A DNA stretch of 64,000 nucleotides from Thalassia testudinum (Eukaryota > Streptophyta > Magnoliopsida > Alismatales > Hydrocharitaceae), in the NCBI GenBank assembly GCA_037157565.1, contig JAZHRO010000073.1, positions 12,406,501-12,470,500 of the forward strand, given 5' to 3'. The notes beneath the pieces were generated by a model that was given only the letters and a program-made list of their open reading frames with translations, was not told where the DNA came from and did not search any database. Positions 22,965 to 34,939 of this stretch are shown here, piece by piece. Position numbers and translations under genes: made by a program. The first letter of the stretch is position 1; each line of letters starts with the position of its first letter.

Positions 22965-23354
22965 GACCTCAAGCCAAATATGATTCATGCTATTCCTAAA
23001 TTCCATGGCCTAAATTCCAACTATCCCTTCTAGCACATCAAGTAGCTAAAACATTTACCCCAGACCTTCGAGCCTGCTGTACAAAATCAAGACATCTTGC
23101 TCATGAAGATGTTCTCCTTCTCACTCATGGGTAAAGTTGACGATTGGTTCCAAACTTTGAATCGTTCAATCAACACCTGTGGGGAACTACAAAATGAATT
23201 CTTACAGAAATTCCTCCCTATTGGATGGACGAATGCTTTAAGGCACCAGATCACACACATCACACAAAATCTAAGAGAACCACTTCATGAGGCATGGGAT
23301 CACTTTCTGGATCTCATGCGGAGATTCCTCCATCACAAAGTTCCTAAGTGGGAA
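22965..23354 (+). pseudogene. Gag of element C, continued
   Basis: It resumes with KPNMIHAIPKFHG-type sequence after element F. The open stretch 23097-23354 encodes MKMFSFSLMGKVDDWFQ, FLPIGWTNALRHQIT and EAWDHFLDLMRRFLHH, typical of Retrotrans_gag. TAG at 23031-23033 matches the stops in A (3487) and D (29381). Element D's 5' LTR truncates it at 23355; the five bases before it (GGGAA) would be one copy of D's target duplication. Confidence 0.8.
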
Positions 23355-25477
23355 TGATGGGAACACCATCATGAGCCACAAATAGCTCATTTTGATCGGA
23401 TTAGGTCATTAAATGCTCCTACATAACCGCCAGAGGACTATAATTCATTTCATAATCATTCTGAGAGAAAGACAAGAAACCATGGTTGAAACTGCAATTT
23501 TACCATCATATCATGAATGCAGTACAACCATGGGTTTTTCTCAGGGGTTAATTAAGGGTCAAATGGTCCTAAAAGGCTAACAAGTGGGTTAGAACAAATA
23601 GAAAAGGGTTTGCGCATGTTTTGAGAATTAAATGACTTTTGAAACCCTAAAAATAGACTCGCTTAATTAATTGAGGTTCTGGTCAGGATATAATTTACCT
23701 AAACCTTCCAAAATTCATAGATAAATATTCTCTTGGGTTTGTTACCTTCAATTTGATCATCAGAACCCGTCTTGACCCAAAATAGAGTCTCAGACTGACA
23801 TTTGCCCTAATTTAGGTTTTTGCATAAATTACCCAGCCAAACTAGGTCAAAACCTAAATCTAAATTCACCAATAGATTCCTTGGGTCCAAATTAGCTTTG
23901 TACCAAAATTTAGGCTCAATCTGAGATCATCTTGACCAAGTTTGCATTTTGGTCCAGTCATTCTCTTTTATCTCATTCAGACCTTTAACTTTTGAATTCT
24001 CCTACAAATAGCCTCCCAACTTCTTTGTCTTCGTCACAAGCAGGTCCCCACACCATTTATGGAAGGCTAAACCTTCACCGTTGAGTTTCGAGCGAGGATT
24101 TCTTGCTCGATTCTCAATCAATCTCTCCCAAATTTGAACCGAAGATTCATTGGGAAGTTGCCTTTCATTTGAGCCATTCCTTGGGCTTCAATTCTTTCCC
24201 AAAAGGTCATGTGAACCTTTCAAAGGTTCGGGTATCCTATTTCACAAAAACCTTTCGAGCTTGGAAGCTTCTTTCCAAGCTTGGAAGGCCTTCCTATGGC
24301 CTATAAAAGATCCCATGATGCACGGCCAAGTTCTTCAGCAAGTTTCTGGGTGCCAAATCACCCTAATCGCCCTCCTCCGGCCTCCAAAATCTTAGCTCCA
24401 ATGACCTCCTTGGATCCCTTTCCTTCGGCCGTCCAACCATCAAATTGGATGGCCTAAGCTCTTCCTCTCTTCGTTGCGATCCTCCCCAGCCAAAGGGAGG
24501 GCGTTCCTTCGTCTGAGTCATCGTCGTCGCCTCACTGCTTCTTCCTCCATCTCCGATCGATCAACACCGGAGCCCTCCACTTCCCTACCAGCTCGCTAAG
24601 TCCTTCTCTCACTCCCTCTCTCTTTCTATTTTTCTTTCCCACTCTCTACACACACTCACAACCACCGCTTCTTCCTTAATGCCGTCATCTTCTTTGCCTC
24701 CGACGAAGCTCCAGCGACCCCTACTCACTGCCACACTACTCGAAACTTGTCGCTACCACCCTCACTAGCTCCTTTGTGCTCCACTCAACAAAAGCCCTTT
24801 TTAGTTCACCCTATTTGCCACCTTACGACTCCACCAAACTTCACCCTCACCACACTGACATCTTGAGGTCATCTGACCTCTTCACTCACTCCTGTGCGCC
24901 ACCAAGGCCACCATCATGTTCTTCGTCCTTAGGCGATCCTCCTGAGTAGATTTGATGTGGCCGTGAGGCCATTTTCGTGCTTCCAGGTCCTTCGTCGGAG
25001 CTCCGCCATCGCCCCAGCTGCACCGACCATGCCTTCAGTCCTCCAACCACGTCTGCTCCAGGTCTCTACCCTAGTTCGCACAGGGTGATCTCAGGACCTC
25101 TCCCAAGTCCTCAACTGGGACCATCAACCTCTGTAGAGTGCCAATTCAAGCCTTCATCACTACAACTGCGGATGCACGAAGATGAGTGGGAGTTTAGTCC
25201 CACCTCGAAAGTTAACAAGAGCCAAAAGTCAACCCCTTTCCCCTGTGCTTGAAGAAGAGAAGATGTGTAGAAGAACAAGGCCTGAAGAGGAGAAGGAAGA
25301 GAAAGCAGAGATGGAAAGAAGAGAAGAGAAGAAGAAAAGGCATAGCTGCATAAAAGAAGAAAGTAGAGAAGGAAGGAGAAGAGAAGAGAGGAGCCTCTCC
25401 CTGAGGCTTGAAGAAGAAAGTGAAAGAGGCCTTTGCCTCTGTTCAGGCGTTTGAGCCTAAAATCTGTTGTTTGATAT

Positions 25478-27702
25478 TGATAGCGAAAATATACAGTTTG
25501 TTAATTAAGTAATTTAGTGTCATTGCAATGCGTAAATCCGCTTTCGCTTTTAAATTTATATCCTAGATAGGGGAAGTATCTAGGGTCGTCCAAGGAGGCC
25601 AAATGTTTGCAAAATTAATCCTCTTGCTTACAAATAAAGCTCAACTTTCTTTTTGGTATTTTAAATATGTAATTTTTTTTTGTTTTGAAAAGACGAGGGC
25701 AAAATGGGAATTGTAGCGGAAAGTACTAACACCTATAATTGGTTAACTAAAACTTAAAAGATAGATATATCTTCTTCCTAAGCTTACTCTAGGCAAGTGG
25801 AGGCCTAGAGTAATTAGGAAGAAAAGGTGAAACAAGTGCTAGAACCAAAACAACAATTGCAATAGAAAGTAAAAGAAGGCAAATTGATTAACTAGAAATT
25901 ATGTCTTTTTCCAAGACAAGTAGAGGAATGCTTCTACTAAAATAAAAAAATCTAAAAGCAAGAAAAGAAACACAAATCCTCTTGCAAAAATGGTGAAGAA
26001 GGGAGTCTTCTTGCTCCAAGCCTAGCTGCTCCTTGTCTTGAAAAGAGGGCCTCCTTATTCTCCTTCCTTGAGAGCTTCTCCAAGGTGGAAGCTACCACCT
26101 TCAATGCTCTCCTCCAAGGGGTGGGCGTGCACCACCCTCAAAAGCTCCTCCAAGGTGGCATGGACCACTTTTAAGATCTCCTCCAAAGATCTTCCTTGCC
26201 TGGCTTCTCCTTTGGCTGGCATGACTCAAGAGAGAAGGGAAGAGGGGAAGGCACCAAGGGGATAGAATATCCCCTTAATCTTCTTCTTCTTCTTCTCTCT
26301 TGGACGTGGGCTTCTAGGTGGAATATGAGAGTGAATTTACTAGCCAAGGATGCCTTGAATGGTGATGGGTAGTGGTCTTTTTATAGGGTAGGATGGGGGG
26401 TTAAGGTGCCCCTTGAAATGGAGGGCTAGGATGGAAGGATGGAGGTGGTTGGTGATCCTATGGCCAAGGGTATTTGGTGCCAACCCAAGGGGTGTTAAAG
26501 GGGGTGGTTTTGGTGGTGGAGAGACACCACCAATTTGGCGCCAACCTAGGGTCTTCTAGAAGGGGGGTTAGGTGGATGGTGGAGATGGATTTAAGGAGAG
26601 GTGTATGGTGGAGATGAAGGGGGTTTTTGGAGGGAAAAGTGGCACCATCAAGGGGGTGGTTAGGGTGGTTTTGGCGCCACTTTTAGGTGTCTTTTGGAGG
26701 TGGTGGGTAGGATAGGTTGGTGCCAAGTAGGTTAGCTTATGTGGAGCTTAGGTGGAGCTAGTTGGGTGGAGTTGTTAGGTGGGTTTTTGGGGTGGTACAA
26801 GCCAAGGAAGTTGGAGCATAGCTAAGCTAAGCTAAGCTAGCTTAGCAAATGGAGGAGTAGAGGAGAAGGTGTTGGAGCTAGGGTTTGGAGGGAGGAGTTG
26901 AGGAGAAGTGTGGAGCTGAAACTGGAGCTGGCTGCTGCTGAAGAGGCTGGCATGGAGTTACTCTAGCTGGCTTAGCTTGCTAGTTCTTTGCTAGCTGCTA
27001 AGCCAAGCGAAAGTGAGCTAGCTTCTGCCATAATGAGCTGAGGTGAGCTAGGTCTGGTGCTCCCGGGGTGGATCAAGCTAGTTGAGGCAGCTAAGGTAGC
27101 TTAGCTCAATTGAGTTGAGCTAAGTTGAGTCCCCGGGAGCTGGACTTGAGCTTCCTGAGCTGGGATGAGTTCTTCTTCAGCTGGCTAGAGTTAAGTGGAG
27201 CTGGATGTAGCTGGATCTGAGCTGGGGTGAACTCCTATCAGCTCAGCTGAGCTAGCTAGAGCTCCCTGTGGACTAGTGGGAGCTGAGATGAGCTAGACTC
27301 AGCTAAGTTGAGTTGGATCTAAGCTGTCTTGAGCTAGGGTGAGCTAAGATGAACTCTCTTGAGCTGCCATTCAGTTGAGATTAGCTGAATGGAGCTGGGA
27401 TGAGCTAACCCTAGTTCAAGTGAGCTAGGTTCCAACTGTGGTGAGCTGGATCAAGCTGAGTTCCAACTAGTCTGAGCTTCTCCTTCACCATTTGCCTTCT
27501 TGAGTGCTAGGGTTTTAGGGATCTGTATATCTGTTCGTCCCTAACACTCATAAAAACATATCAAAAAGACAATAAAAAATGCAATGCATCCCTAACCTAT
27601 TTTATGCCTAAATGCAGCCCCCAAAAACCCGTTTGTGGAGTAAAATCTTAAGAGCTAGGTTTGTTTTAATGCATAAAAATGATGATAAATTGGCGTTTAT
27701 CA
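25478..27702 (-). mobile_element. Solo LTR (gypsy type) with AGCT-rich U3
   Basis: It begins TGATAGCG and ends GTTTATCA, is 2225 bases long, and is flanked by the target duplication GATAT (25473-25477 and 27703-27707). No internal region is present, so it is a solo LTR left by LTR-LTR recombination. Orientation is inferred from a TATA box reading tttttatagg at 26378-26387 (minus sense). Its U3 holds a long run of AGCT-containing phrases at about 26810-27490. Confidence 0.85.
26810..27490. repeat. Degenerate AGCT-palindrome array in the solo LTR
   Basis: Dozens of copies of the self-complementary tetramer AGCT occur within phrases such as gagctgggatgagct and agctaagctaagct, at irregular short spacing. 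The pattern is confined to the U3 part of the solo LTR and stops abruptly near 27490. Confidence 0.8.
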
Positions 27703-28015
27703 GATATCCAATGGGTTGTGCTTGGCTTATTTGATCTATTACTTTGAGTAGCTTGCTAAATATTGCAGCGTAATTTAGTGATTCAAATCACCATTTTAAC
27801 CTCTCTTCTTTTTACATTATTGACATTGGATCTCATTTATATTTTGATTGCAAATTCTTACAATTTAATTGTGATCCTGAGTTTTAAATTACATATTGCT
27901 CCCTGTGTTCGACCTCGGACTTCAAATTAGAGTAAAAAATTGTATTTATTTTTTACATTGATTTGACCTATACTTCAACACGATGATTTTAAAACCCATT
28001 TCAGAGCGATGAACA

Positions 28016-28036
28016 TTTTGGCATTGTTGCCGAGGA
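28016..28036 (+). promoter_or_regulatory. Primer-binding site of element D
   Basis: TTTTGGCATTGTTGCCGAGG follows the LTR end. It is a mutated match to the tRNA-Asp complement typical of Athila-type elements and is comparable to 13302-13322. Confidence 0.75.
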
Positions 28037-29128
28037 GCCAAGAGCAATTTTGATCTCTTGATTGCAATATCTGATCTGGTACTAACTTGCTCTATCTCTT
28101 TTTGATTGGGATTCGTTTCAGGGACTCATTGAAAGAAGATCAGCTACTCCAGGGGTAGGTAAAACTCCATTCACCCTCTTCAAAGCCCCTGATTCTAAAC
28201 AGCTAAAAAAGGAAAAAATCAATTAGGGCTACTTGCATTCTATTTTTAGACAAATAATCAAGTTGCCTGATTTGATACATTGTAGAGAACATCTAAAGCC
28301 TGGTTTGTGCACCTACTTAAGATCTTAAGGTATCTAGGGCATCACCTTCTTGGTTGAAGCCCTACGTACCACATTTGGATGAATTAAATTGGACCAAACT
28401 AGAGCCAATTAGGGTTTCCAATTTAGGGTTTTAGAGACACACTTGCTTAATCAAGAATTAATCTTCCCAAATAATGTGTGCCTAAGCCTTGATTGAATTG
28501 ATCTATTCAAGCAAACCCTAAAAATAGGCTCTTAATTTCATTTGAACACTAAATGAGGGACCTAAATTTTTCAAAATACAAAATAGGTGAAGTTGACCCA
28601 CCTTGTTTGGTTAACCAATCTTCAAATTAGGTCACTTTGCACAAAAACATCTTAAAAGTTCAAGAGAAATCATATGCACCCTGGCTCTTAATTTAAAACT
28701 GGTAGACTTAAGAGGTCAAGTCCCCTTTCTGGTCTACTTGGATCATCAATGACAAGAGAGGTTGGGTGGGGGAAACCTTGTAACTCTTGGGGGCACTCTA
28801 CCTTGTAGGGGTCTTTGCGGGACTCTCCCTCTCTAGCTGCTCAGGTAATTCTCAGGTGGACGGCTTTCTAACTAAGGGGTATCATCCACCCCGAACCTCT
28901 ATAGTCATCCAAAATTTTTGGGTGTCTTGCTTGGGTCCATCACATTCTACCTCTCATCTACTCCATCAGTGCAAGTTTGGGAGGAGGTCCTTAAGACCAT
29001 CCTTGAGGCCTCCATTAGCTATTCATTCCCATCGAGGCCAAGCCTCGACCTCCTTGTTTGTGCAGCAACCCAATCTGATCGATATCTCTTCTAATTTATC
29101 TGACCCTAATTCTCCTTCATCCATCATC
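28037..29128 (+). other. Untranslated leader of element D
   Basis: The leader is homologous to the leader of C, including the conserved block at 28748-28860 (gagaggttgggtgggggaaa to ctcaggtgg). An open frame covers 28787-29230, but its first 110 codons correspond to leader sequence, so I place the gag start at the ATG at 29129. Confidence 0.55.
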
Positions 29129-31029
29129 ATGGAGCAACTAGCAAAAGAAAATAATCTTGAAAATCAGCTTCAGTGCCTCAATGATCTATTCCAAGCCTTT
29201 GTGAATCCACCGCAGTGTCCTATGATGTGAGATCACTACAATCCCGCTTTAGTGGTAATCGAACCTCGAGTCCAAATCCAACATGATTCAAGCCCAGCTG
29301 GAGGTCCTGATACTGAACTTAAGCCCAACATGATTCATGCTATTCATAAATTCCATGGGCATAATTCCGAGGATCCTTTCTAGCATATCAAGCAACTCAA
29401 GCATCTGGCCTAGACCTTTGGGTCAGAAGCTCAAAATCGGGATGACTTACTCATGAAAATGTTCTCCTTCTCTCTCATGAACAAGGCTGCTCACTGGTAC
29501 CAAACCCAAATGCATCCAATCAATACCTGGGCAAAACTTAAATCCAAGTTTCCAAGAAAGTTCTTCCTTATTGGTCAGACAAATGCTTTACGGCACCAGA
29601 TCACGCATTTCACACAGCAAGCAGGAGAACCGCTTCACAAGGCATGGGATCATTTTCTGGATCTCATGCGAAAGTGCCCCCACCACGGAGTTCCTAAATA
29701 GGAACAAGTCCAGTCTTTTTACCAGGGACTCCGTGAGGATATTCGATTAGTCGTCAATGCGACATGTGGAGGAAATGTCATGGGTCAACACGAAGACACT
29801 GTGTGGGATATTCTCGAGAATATGTGTGAGAACTCCATTATTGATGAATCCATGGGCATGTTTGACCAGATGAATGCATGTGCATTGATGAATACAAAGG
29901 GAGCACATGAGACGTAGGGTCTATCCTCTTCCATCAACTTGGAACTGATGGCCAGTCATCTAGACAAGGTCTCTATCTTTGAGAAGAAGGTGGATGACCT
30001 AACTCAACACTTGCAGTAAGCCACCTCCACGCGAAACCTATTCATGCAACTGTCCTCTGGCAAGGAGGCTGTGCATAACATCTATCATCAATCATCTCAG
30101 TGGATGGACCCGTATCCACCCCCATCTGATTTAGGTTTCAGAGGAAACACTGGACCCACCAATTCTAGTTAGGGGAACTCTAAGCCCTCATATTTTGACT
30201 TTTCCGAGTCTCTTCAGACCTACGAGGACCTCAACGCCATTTAGAATGATCCATTCTCAAACACCTACAACCTTGGATGGCATAATCATCCTAATTTCAT
30301 GTGGTTAGGGAACAATCAAAATCAAAGACCTCAATATCAACCTCGACCACAAGCTCCTTATCCATATCAGCCACCTCAGCCTTAGCCCAACCCAACTTAT
30401 CAATCCGAGCCGACTCATGCAGATCAAATGACTCTTATCCTTCAAACTCTGGCTGACATTCAGAAGATGAATGAGGCTATGCAAAAACAGCACAAAGACG
30501 AGATCACAGAGGTTTGCAATCAACTCGCCCAGATGGTAAATCCCGACCAACCTGGTGCACTTCCTTCACAACCTCTGCCTAATCCGAATAACATGACGAA
30601 CCAGAGGTGCGTTATGAACCCAACTTAGGGCCAAGCTCACTTTGTTTATTAGGCCCCTTCTGCTCCACCCGATAGGATGGAGGCTTTGACATCATATGCG
30701 GGTTATCAGTAGCAATCACCTCTTTCGCCCACACCAAACTAGAACCAGGCAGGATTGAATTCTGTTACTACCTGTAGTGGCAAAGCAACACAGGACCCAC
30801 CTTATCCAAGTCACTCCCAACTTGCTAATGCAAACTCAAACCCTAGGATAGTCATCTAGGATACCTCTATCCTAGATCAAGAACCTAGACCCATTCTACA
30901 GGAACCTGCAAAAGTTCCATTTCTAGAGGCCTTGACCAAAGGAAAAGGGAAACCCGAACCTGTGGCACCTGAGGAGGACTTGGTTAAGCTCTTTGAGTAG
31001 CTTCAAATAAACATCTCCTTGATGGGTGC
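29129..31029 (+). pseudogene. Gag of element D (broken)
   Basis: From MEQLAKENNLENQLQCLNDL through the capsid core (MKMFSFSLMNKAAHWYQ, FLIGQTNALRHQIT, EAWDHFLDLMRKCPHHGVPK), then QGLREDIRLVVNATCGGNV and a long linker with MQKQHKDEITEVCNQLAQM. The capsid core is open at 29453-29701. Stops include TGA 29228-29230 and TAG 29381-29383, both shared with A and C. The linker ends with EEDLVKLFE, stop, LQINISLMGA at 31029, where E1 begins. There is no zinc knuckle. It would form the virus-like particle shell if intact. Confidence 0.8.
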
Positions 31030-32771
31030 TGATAGACAACTTTTCGCTTAGCATTATAGTATTTAAGTGGTGGAAAAATCGACTAATCAAAAATAATGAA
31101 AATAACCACTCGCAGAAGAGCGGGTCGTGTCCACAGGGAGGAAATGATGCAATTAATACTTAATTATTTAATGTTATTTCAGGTAGTGCGAAATCTTTGT
31201 TCAAATCTGACTTAAAATGTGAAGGAAAGTAGATTTGCAATAACCTAAAAAGATAAGGGTATAAGTGCAGTTTTCCCTCACAGAAATCCTCAATAAATTT
31301 AGGATGAATTCATACAGTTTTCATGTGATGTGTACTAAAGACAATTAGTACTTAAGTTAAGCCCAAAATCAATCTTTAAACTAGTTAATATCAATACTAT
31401 GAAATTATAAAGAACTATGAGTGTTCGAACACAATTCTGCCATAATATAATAATAATAAAATCAAATTAGGTGGCAATGGCATCGAATGTAAATTTTAAT
31501 TGGGGGAAAACAGAGGATCTCTCCTCTCTCCTCCTCGCGTGTGCGGCTGTGCACGGTTGGCCGCAAGAATTGGCAGGGAGGTGCAGCTTCACGAGAGCTA
31601 CCCAACGGTGGTAACGGCGTGGCCAGAGGTGGCTGCCAATGGCCAGCGGAGGTCGCCAGAGACTGCTTCTATGGTTGCGCAGATGCTGTGAAGGAGCTGG
31701 AGGCTGTAGCATGCACCGGCGGTTGCGGGTGGCGGTGTGCGCCTGTTGGTGAGGCACGGTGGAGATAGTGTGAGCGCCAGTAGTAAGGTGCGCGATTGGG
31801 AGCTTTTGCAGGTGGTTGCGAAGGTGGGAAGGCGTGCGATTACATGCTGCAGAGGCTGGCACCTACAGGTGCGCTTATGGGCAAGAAGGCGTGCTGGAGA
31901 TGGCGTACGGACATGCGCTTGCGGAGGCTGGAGTAGGCGCTGCAGGGTGGGCGGTGCGAGCTTGCGGGAGGTGCGCCTGTGGGTACGCCTGCAGATGGAT
32001 GGAGGTAGGCACGCGGGTGAGGTAGGTGCACTGGCGGGGTGGCGTGAGCGCCTGTAGGGAGGTGTGCTTGGGAGCTTCTGCAGGTGGTTGCGAAGGCAGG
32101 ATGGCATGAAGGTACTGGAAAGGCAGAAAGGAGAGCGGTTGAGCGCTGCGTGTGTCTTGCAGGGGCACGTGTGCGTGCGTGGGATGAAGAATTGCCTACA
32201 GTGGTGTGGGAGTAGCCCTGTGGTCGTACAAGGGCAGAGAGCCTGCGGGGTGGGGTGGTTCTGCGCCTGCGGGCTCTTGTGAGGGCAATGGCGCAGTGGC
32301 GTGGCTAAGGTAGGAGGGGGTGGTGCACCTTCTCCACAGTGCATACTCTCTCCACAGTGGAGAGGAAGGATCTCCCCCCAGGGGGAGGAAGAAGAACCAG
32401 TCGATGAAGAAGCCCTTTCCTTTGCTCCCCTCCTCTTCCTTTTAACTTCTCCGTTGCGCCTCCGAGAGTTAAGGGATTTGAAAATCCCTTAACTATCTCT
32501 GGCCGACAGTTGTTGAGGGTTCCCCGGAGAATGGGGAAAAGAATAGCCGTTGGTGATTTGAAACAAAGGATAATTTATCCTTTTCCCCTCCTTCTTTTGC
32601 CAATTATTTTTCTTGCACATATAAAAAGAACATATTAAGTTATAGAATAAATGTAAACCTAAATTATGATGCATGCAAACCTTCTATAACTTAATAGAGT
32701 TATTAACAAACCTAAAAGACATAATTAAAGTTACTTAGGCGTAATATTGGTCCGTTAAAATGGACTCGTCA
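31030..32771 (-). repeat. 3' LTR of element E1
   Basis: It starts TGATAGAC at 31030 and ends GGACTCGTCA at 32771, followed by a polypurine tract in minus sense. It is 1742 bases long. It belongs to the same family as the solo LTR at 51065-52931: shared gtggaaaaatcgac/gatt near the start, gggtcgtgtccacaggg and the CTCRTCA end. The middle (31520-32345) is strongly G/C- and CpG-rich, unlike its surroundings, and is open in several frames at once, a composition effect rather than a gene. Confidence 0.8.
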
Positions 32772-34366
32772 AATACCCCCATGCCTAAGATTTGCTAATC
32801 CCTAGCAAAAACGAAAAATAATAGAGGTAATAAGAAGATTTCTTCTTTTTCTTACTTCAAAACTTTAGAAATCCAGACAAATGTGAAGTGCTGATAGTCT
32901 AGGTAACAGATCCAAGTGAAAGACCCGATTCGCATTAGGAGTTCGTACATCACCCTTGGCAAAAATTTCTGTCGAGATAGGCAACTACTTCCTTCGGGGA
33001 TAAAGTAGATGATAATCTGTAATTTGACCCCGGCGTTTGGCTTAGGTAGGAGATATCAAGTTGAATGGATTTATATTTGGTGGCACACACTCAACTGGTG
33101 CTACATATAGTCTAGTGCTGCAGACTCTAGCTCTCTAGACTATTAGACAAGTCAACTCTGAGAGAGGCTACACAATTGTGCACTCTTGATGTTCTTGGGC
33201 ACTCTCTCTTTTCTTTCTTTCTGAGATCACGAATCTCGCCAGATTTAGAAATTGTACTCACTATTTGGTGGCCTCACATGGCATCCACACTTCAATTAAA
33301 GTCCTAATAACTCTACAACTAAGTTAGAGTTCTCAACCAGTATTCAGGCGATCAGAAATACTAGAATGTAGGTATGAGTCATATTTGGTGGAACACGATA
33401 GGTGTTTTGCTGCCTCAGAAACAGTGTTACATCATAAACTTGGACCCTTTTTTTTTCTTGTAATATAACTTTTTCTTCTTTATATTTCTTCCTTTTCTAC
33501 TTCATTTCTCTTTTCTTCTTTTTATATATATATATCTTTTTTCTTCTTGTTTTTGTTTCTTTTTCAATCAACACAACACAATACGGACTTTTATTTACGA
33601 GGCATTATTAGGGATGATGATGGTCAAGAGGAAGTTGTGTGGCTTATTTGGTGGAAGTGCCTATTCTCGACACCGGGAAGGAATGGATAGGACAGGCGTA
33701 TTTATGACCTTTAACACTATTACCCTCCTTCAGCTGAGGACTCTATGAAGGACAGTCGTAACCATCCACCATAGTTATAGCTTTATTAAGACTCAATCTC
33801 TGTGTATCTGCCTTATTTGGTGACTCTCAGGAATTCACTCAAAGTACATTCACAGGAACAGAGAGTGAAAACTATGCCAAACTCTAAAGTATCATCATGT
33901 AATTATCCAAAATTTAAGAGTCCTTGCACTAGACTTAGCGCACCAGTAATCTCTCTACTTTCTTCTCACAAATATGAGGTAGATCTACTAGAAGATAGTA
34001 TGCCTGACTCCCTATGAGCTGTCCAAGGGATCAGTAGACTTACAAATGCTCATTGGTTTTCCTCAAGGATCCATACCGAATCTACGTGCACGTGAAATAA
34101 ATGTACTGGATTCTAAACCTAAGAAATAATTCTAGAAGAAGAACCTCCAATAATAAAGGTATTTTGCTAGGGACTAACCCATTCAGCTCAATTTTTTTTT
34201 TATTTATGCTAATCTAAATGCATGAATACTTCCTAAAATGCAAATGCACTCCGCCATGCCTAAATCCTACAATGTCCCCATTGTAAAATTAAAACAGGAG
34301 GAGAAAGGAAAAATATCACCTGACACAGTTTGCTGGGTTGCCTCCCAACAAGCACTGCATTTTCTG
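32772..34366 (-). other. 3' noncoding region of element E1
   Basis: It begins with the terminal polypurine tract (aatacccccatgcctaag, 32772-32789). Five copies of TATTTGGTG(G/A), read CCACCAAATA in element sense, lie at 33074, 33262, 33382, 33644 and 33813. A degenerate internal tract (ccgccatgcc) is at 34251 and a post-coding motif (ggttgcctcccaacaagc) at 34336-34353. The region is homologous to E2 at 39247-41250. Confidence 0.65.
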
Positions 34367-34663
34367 TCAGCAGCCAGACTTATAAGGAACTTGTAAGTCA
34401 GGTTCCAAACAGAAAAGGTTAGGCCCTAAGAATATGCTTAACAGTGCAGGCCTATAAAACAGGTAACCATGGATGTTGGCGAGCTGATGATGCAATGTAA
34501 TTCTAAATGCTCTCCAGAAGAGATGAAAACAGAAAATCTCGTTGGCTACCTTGGGAGGTCTAGGAATAATAAACGGAATATGAAAAGGGACCTCCCGAAA
34601 CAGAATAAGTGGAGGATAACAAGGATCCTTCATAGTAGGATGGGTTTTAAAAGATATACACAT
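34367..34663 (-). pseudogene. Downstream part of the E1 reading frame
   Basis: An open stretch of 98 codons (starting MCISFKTHPTMKDPCYPP, ending LQVPYKSGC) lies between the acidic frame and the post-coding motif at 34336. It is basic and aromatic-rich. It could be the C-terminal part of the same original protein, separated by stops in 34664-34939. I recognise no domain. Support is position and residual openness only. Confidence 0.3.
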
Positions 34664-34939
34664 AATTAGTTTAAACCCTTGAATGGTGAGAGAAAAAGTA
34701 CAAGCATCAATCCATACTCACCATTTTACCCTAGGATGTACTGGCCTGATATATTCTCCAGAAAGAATGTACATGAGCAGAGATCTGAGCCAAGGATCGG
34801 TTAGGGAGTATAAGGGTTGTTTGTGGTGTTAGAAGGTAATGGTTAAGTCCAATGAAGGCTTAGTTGATGTTAGGTCCAATTCCAACAATGATTCAGATTG
34901 TGTACACTCTCTAACAGTAGTAGACAACTTCAAGTTATC

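Larger units (their letters stand above)
665..23354 (+). mobile_element. Element C: Athila-like Ty3/gypsy retrotransposon, 5' portion
   Basis: This is the outermost element visible. Its 5' LTR starts with TGATGGG at 665-671, is interrupted by element A, and continues at 10653-13301. A primer site (13302), a leader and the start of gag follow. Gag is interrupted by element F (14690-22959), resumes at 22965, and is cut at 23354 by insertion of element D. C's pol region and 3' LTR would lie beyond D, outside the window. A candidate target duplication is GGATG at 660-664, but its partner is not visible. The stacking order is read directly from the interrupted homologies; the lineage name comes from primer site and protein similarity. 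Confidence 0.8.
23355..28015 (+). repeat. 5' LTR of element D (interrupted)
   Basis: It begins TGATGGGAACACC and ends GAACA before the primer site. Net length is about 2.4 kb after removing the solo LTR at 25478-27702. The TATA box (ctataaaag) is at 24301-24309. It is a different subfamily from A, C and F but shares the start, the U5 phrase tccctgtgttcgacctcgg (about 27900) and the primer-site type. A GA-rich patch lies at 25250-25400. It pairs with the 3' LTR at 56761. Confidence 0.85.

Noticed and set aside
28787..29128. N-terminal extension of D gag
   Set aside because: This stretch is homologous to the untranslated leader of C, where it is not open in the same frame, so openness in D is fortuitous.
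31598..32344. 248-codon open frame on the minus strand
   Set aside because: It lies in the G/C-rich part of the E1 LTR, where several frames on both strands are open at once. The protein is Pro/Ser/His/Thr-rich without any domain. Openness follows from low A/T content.
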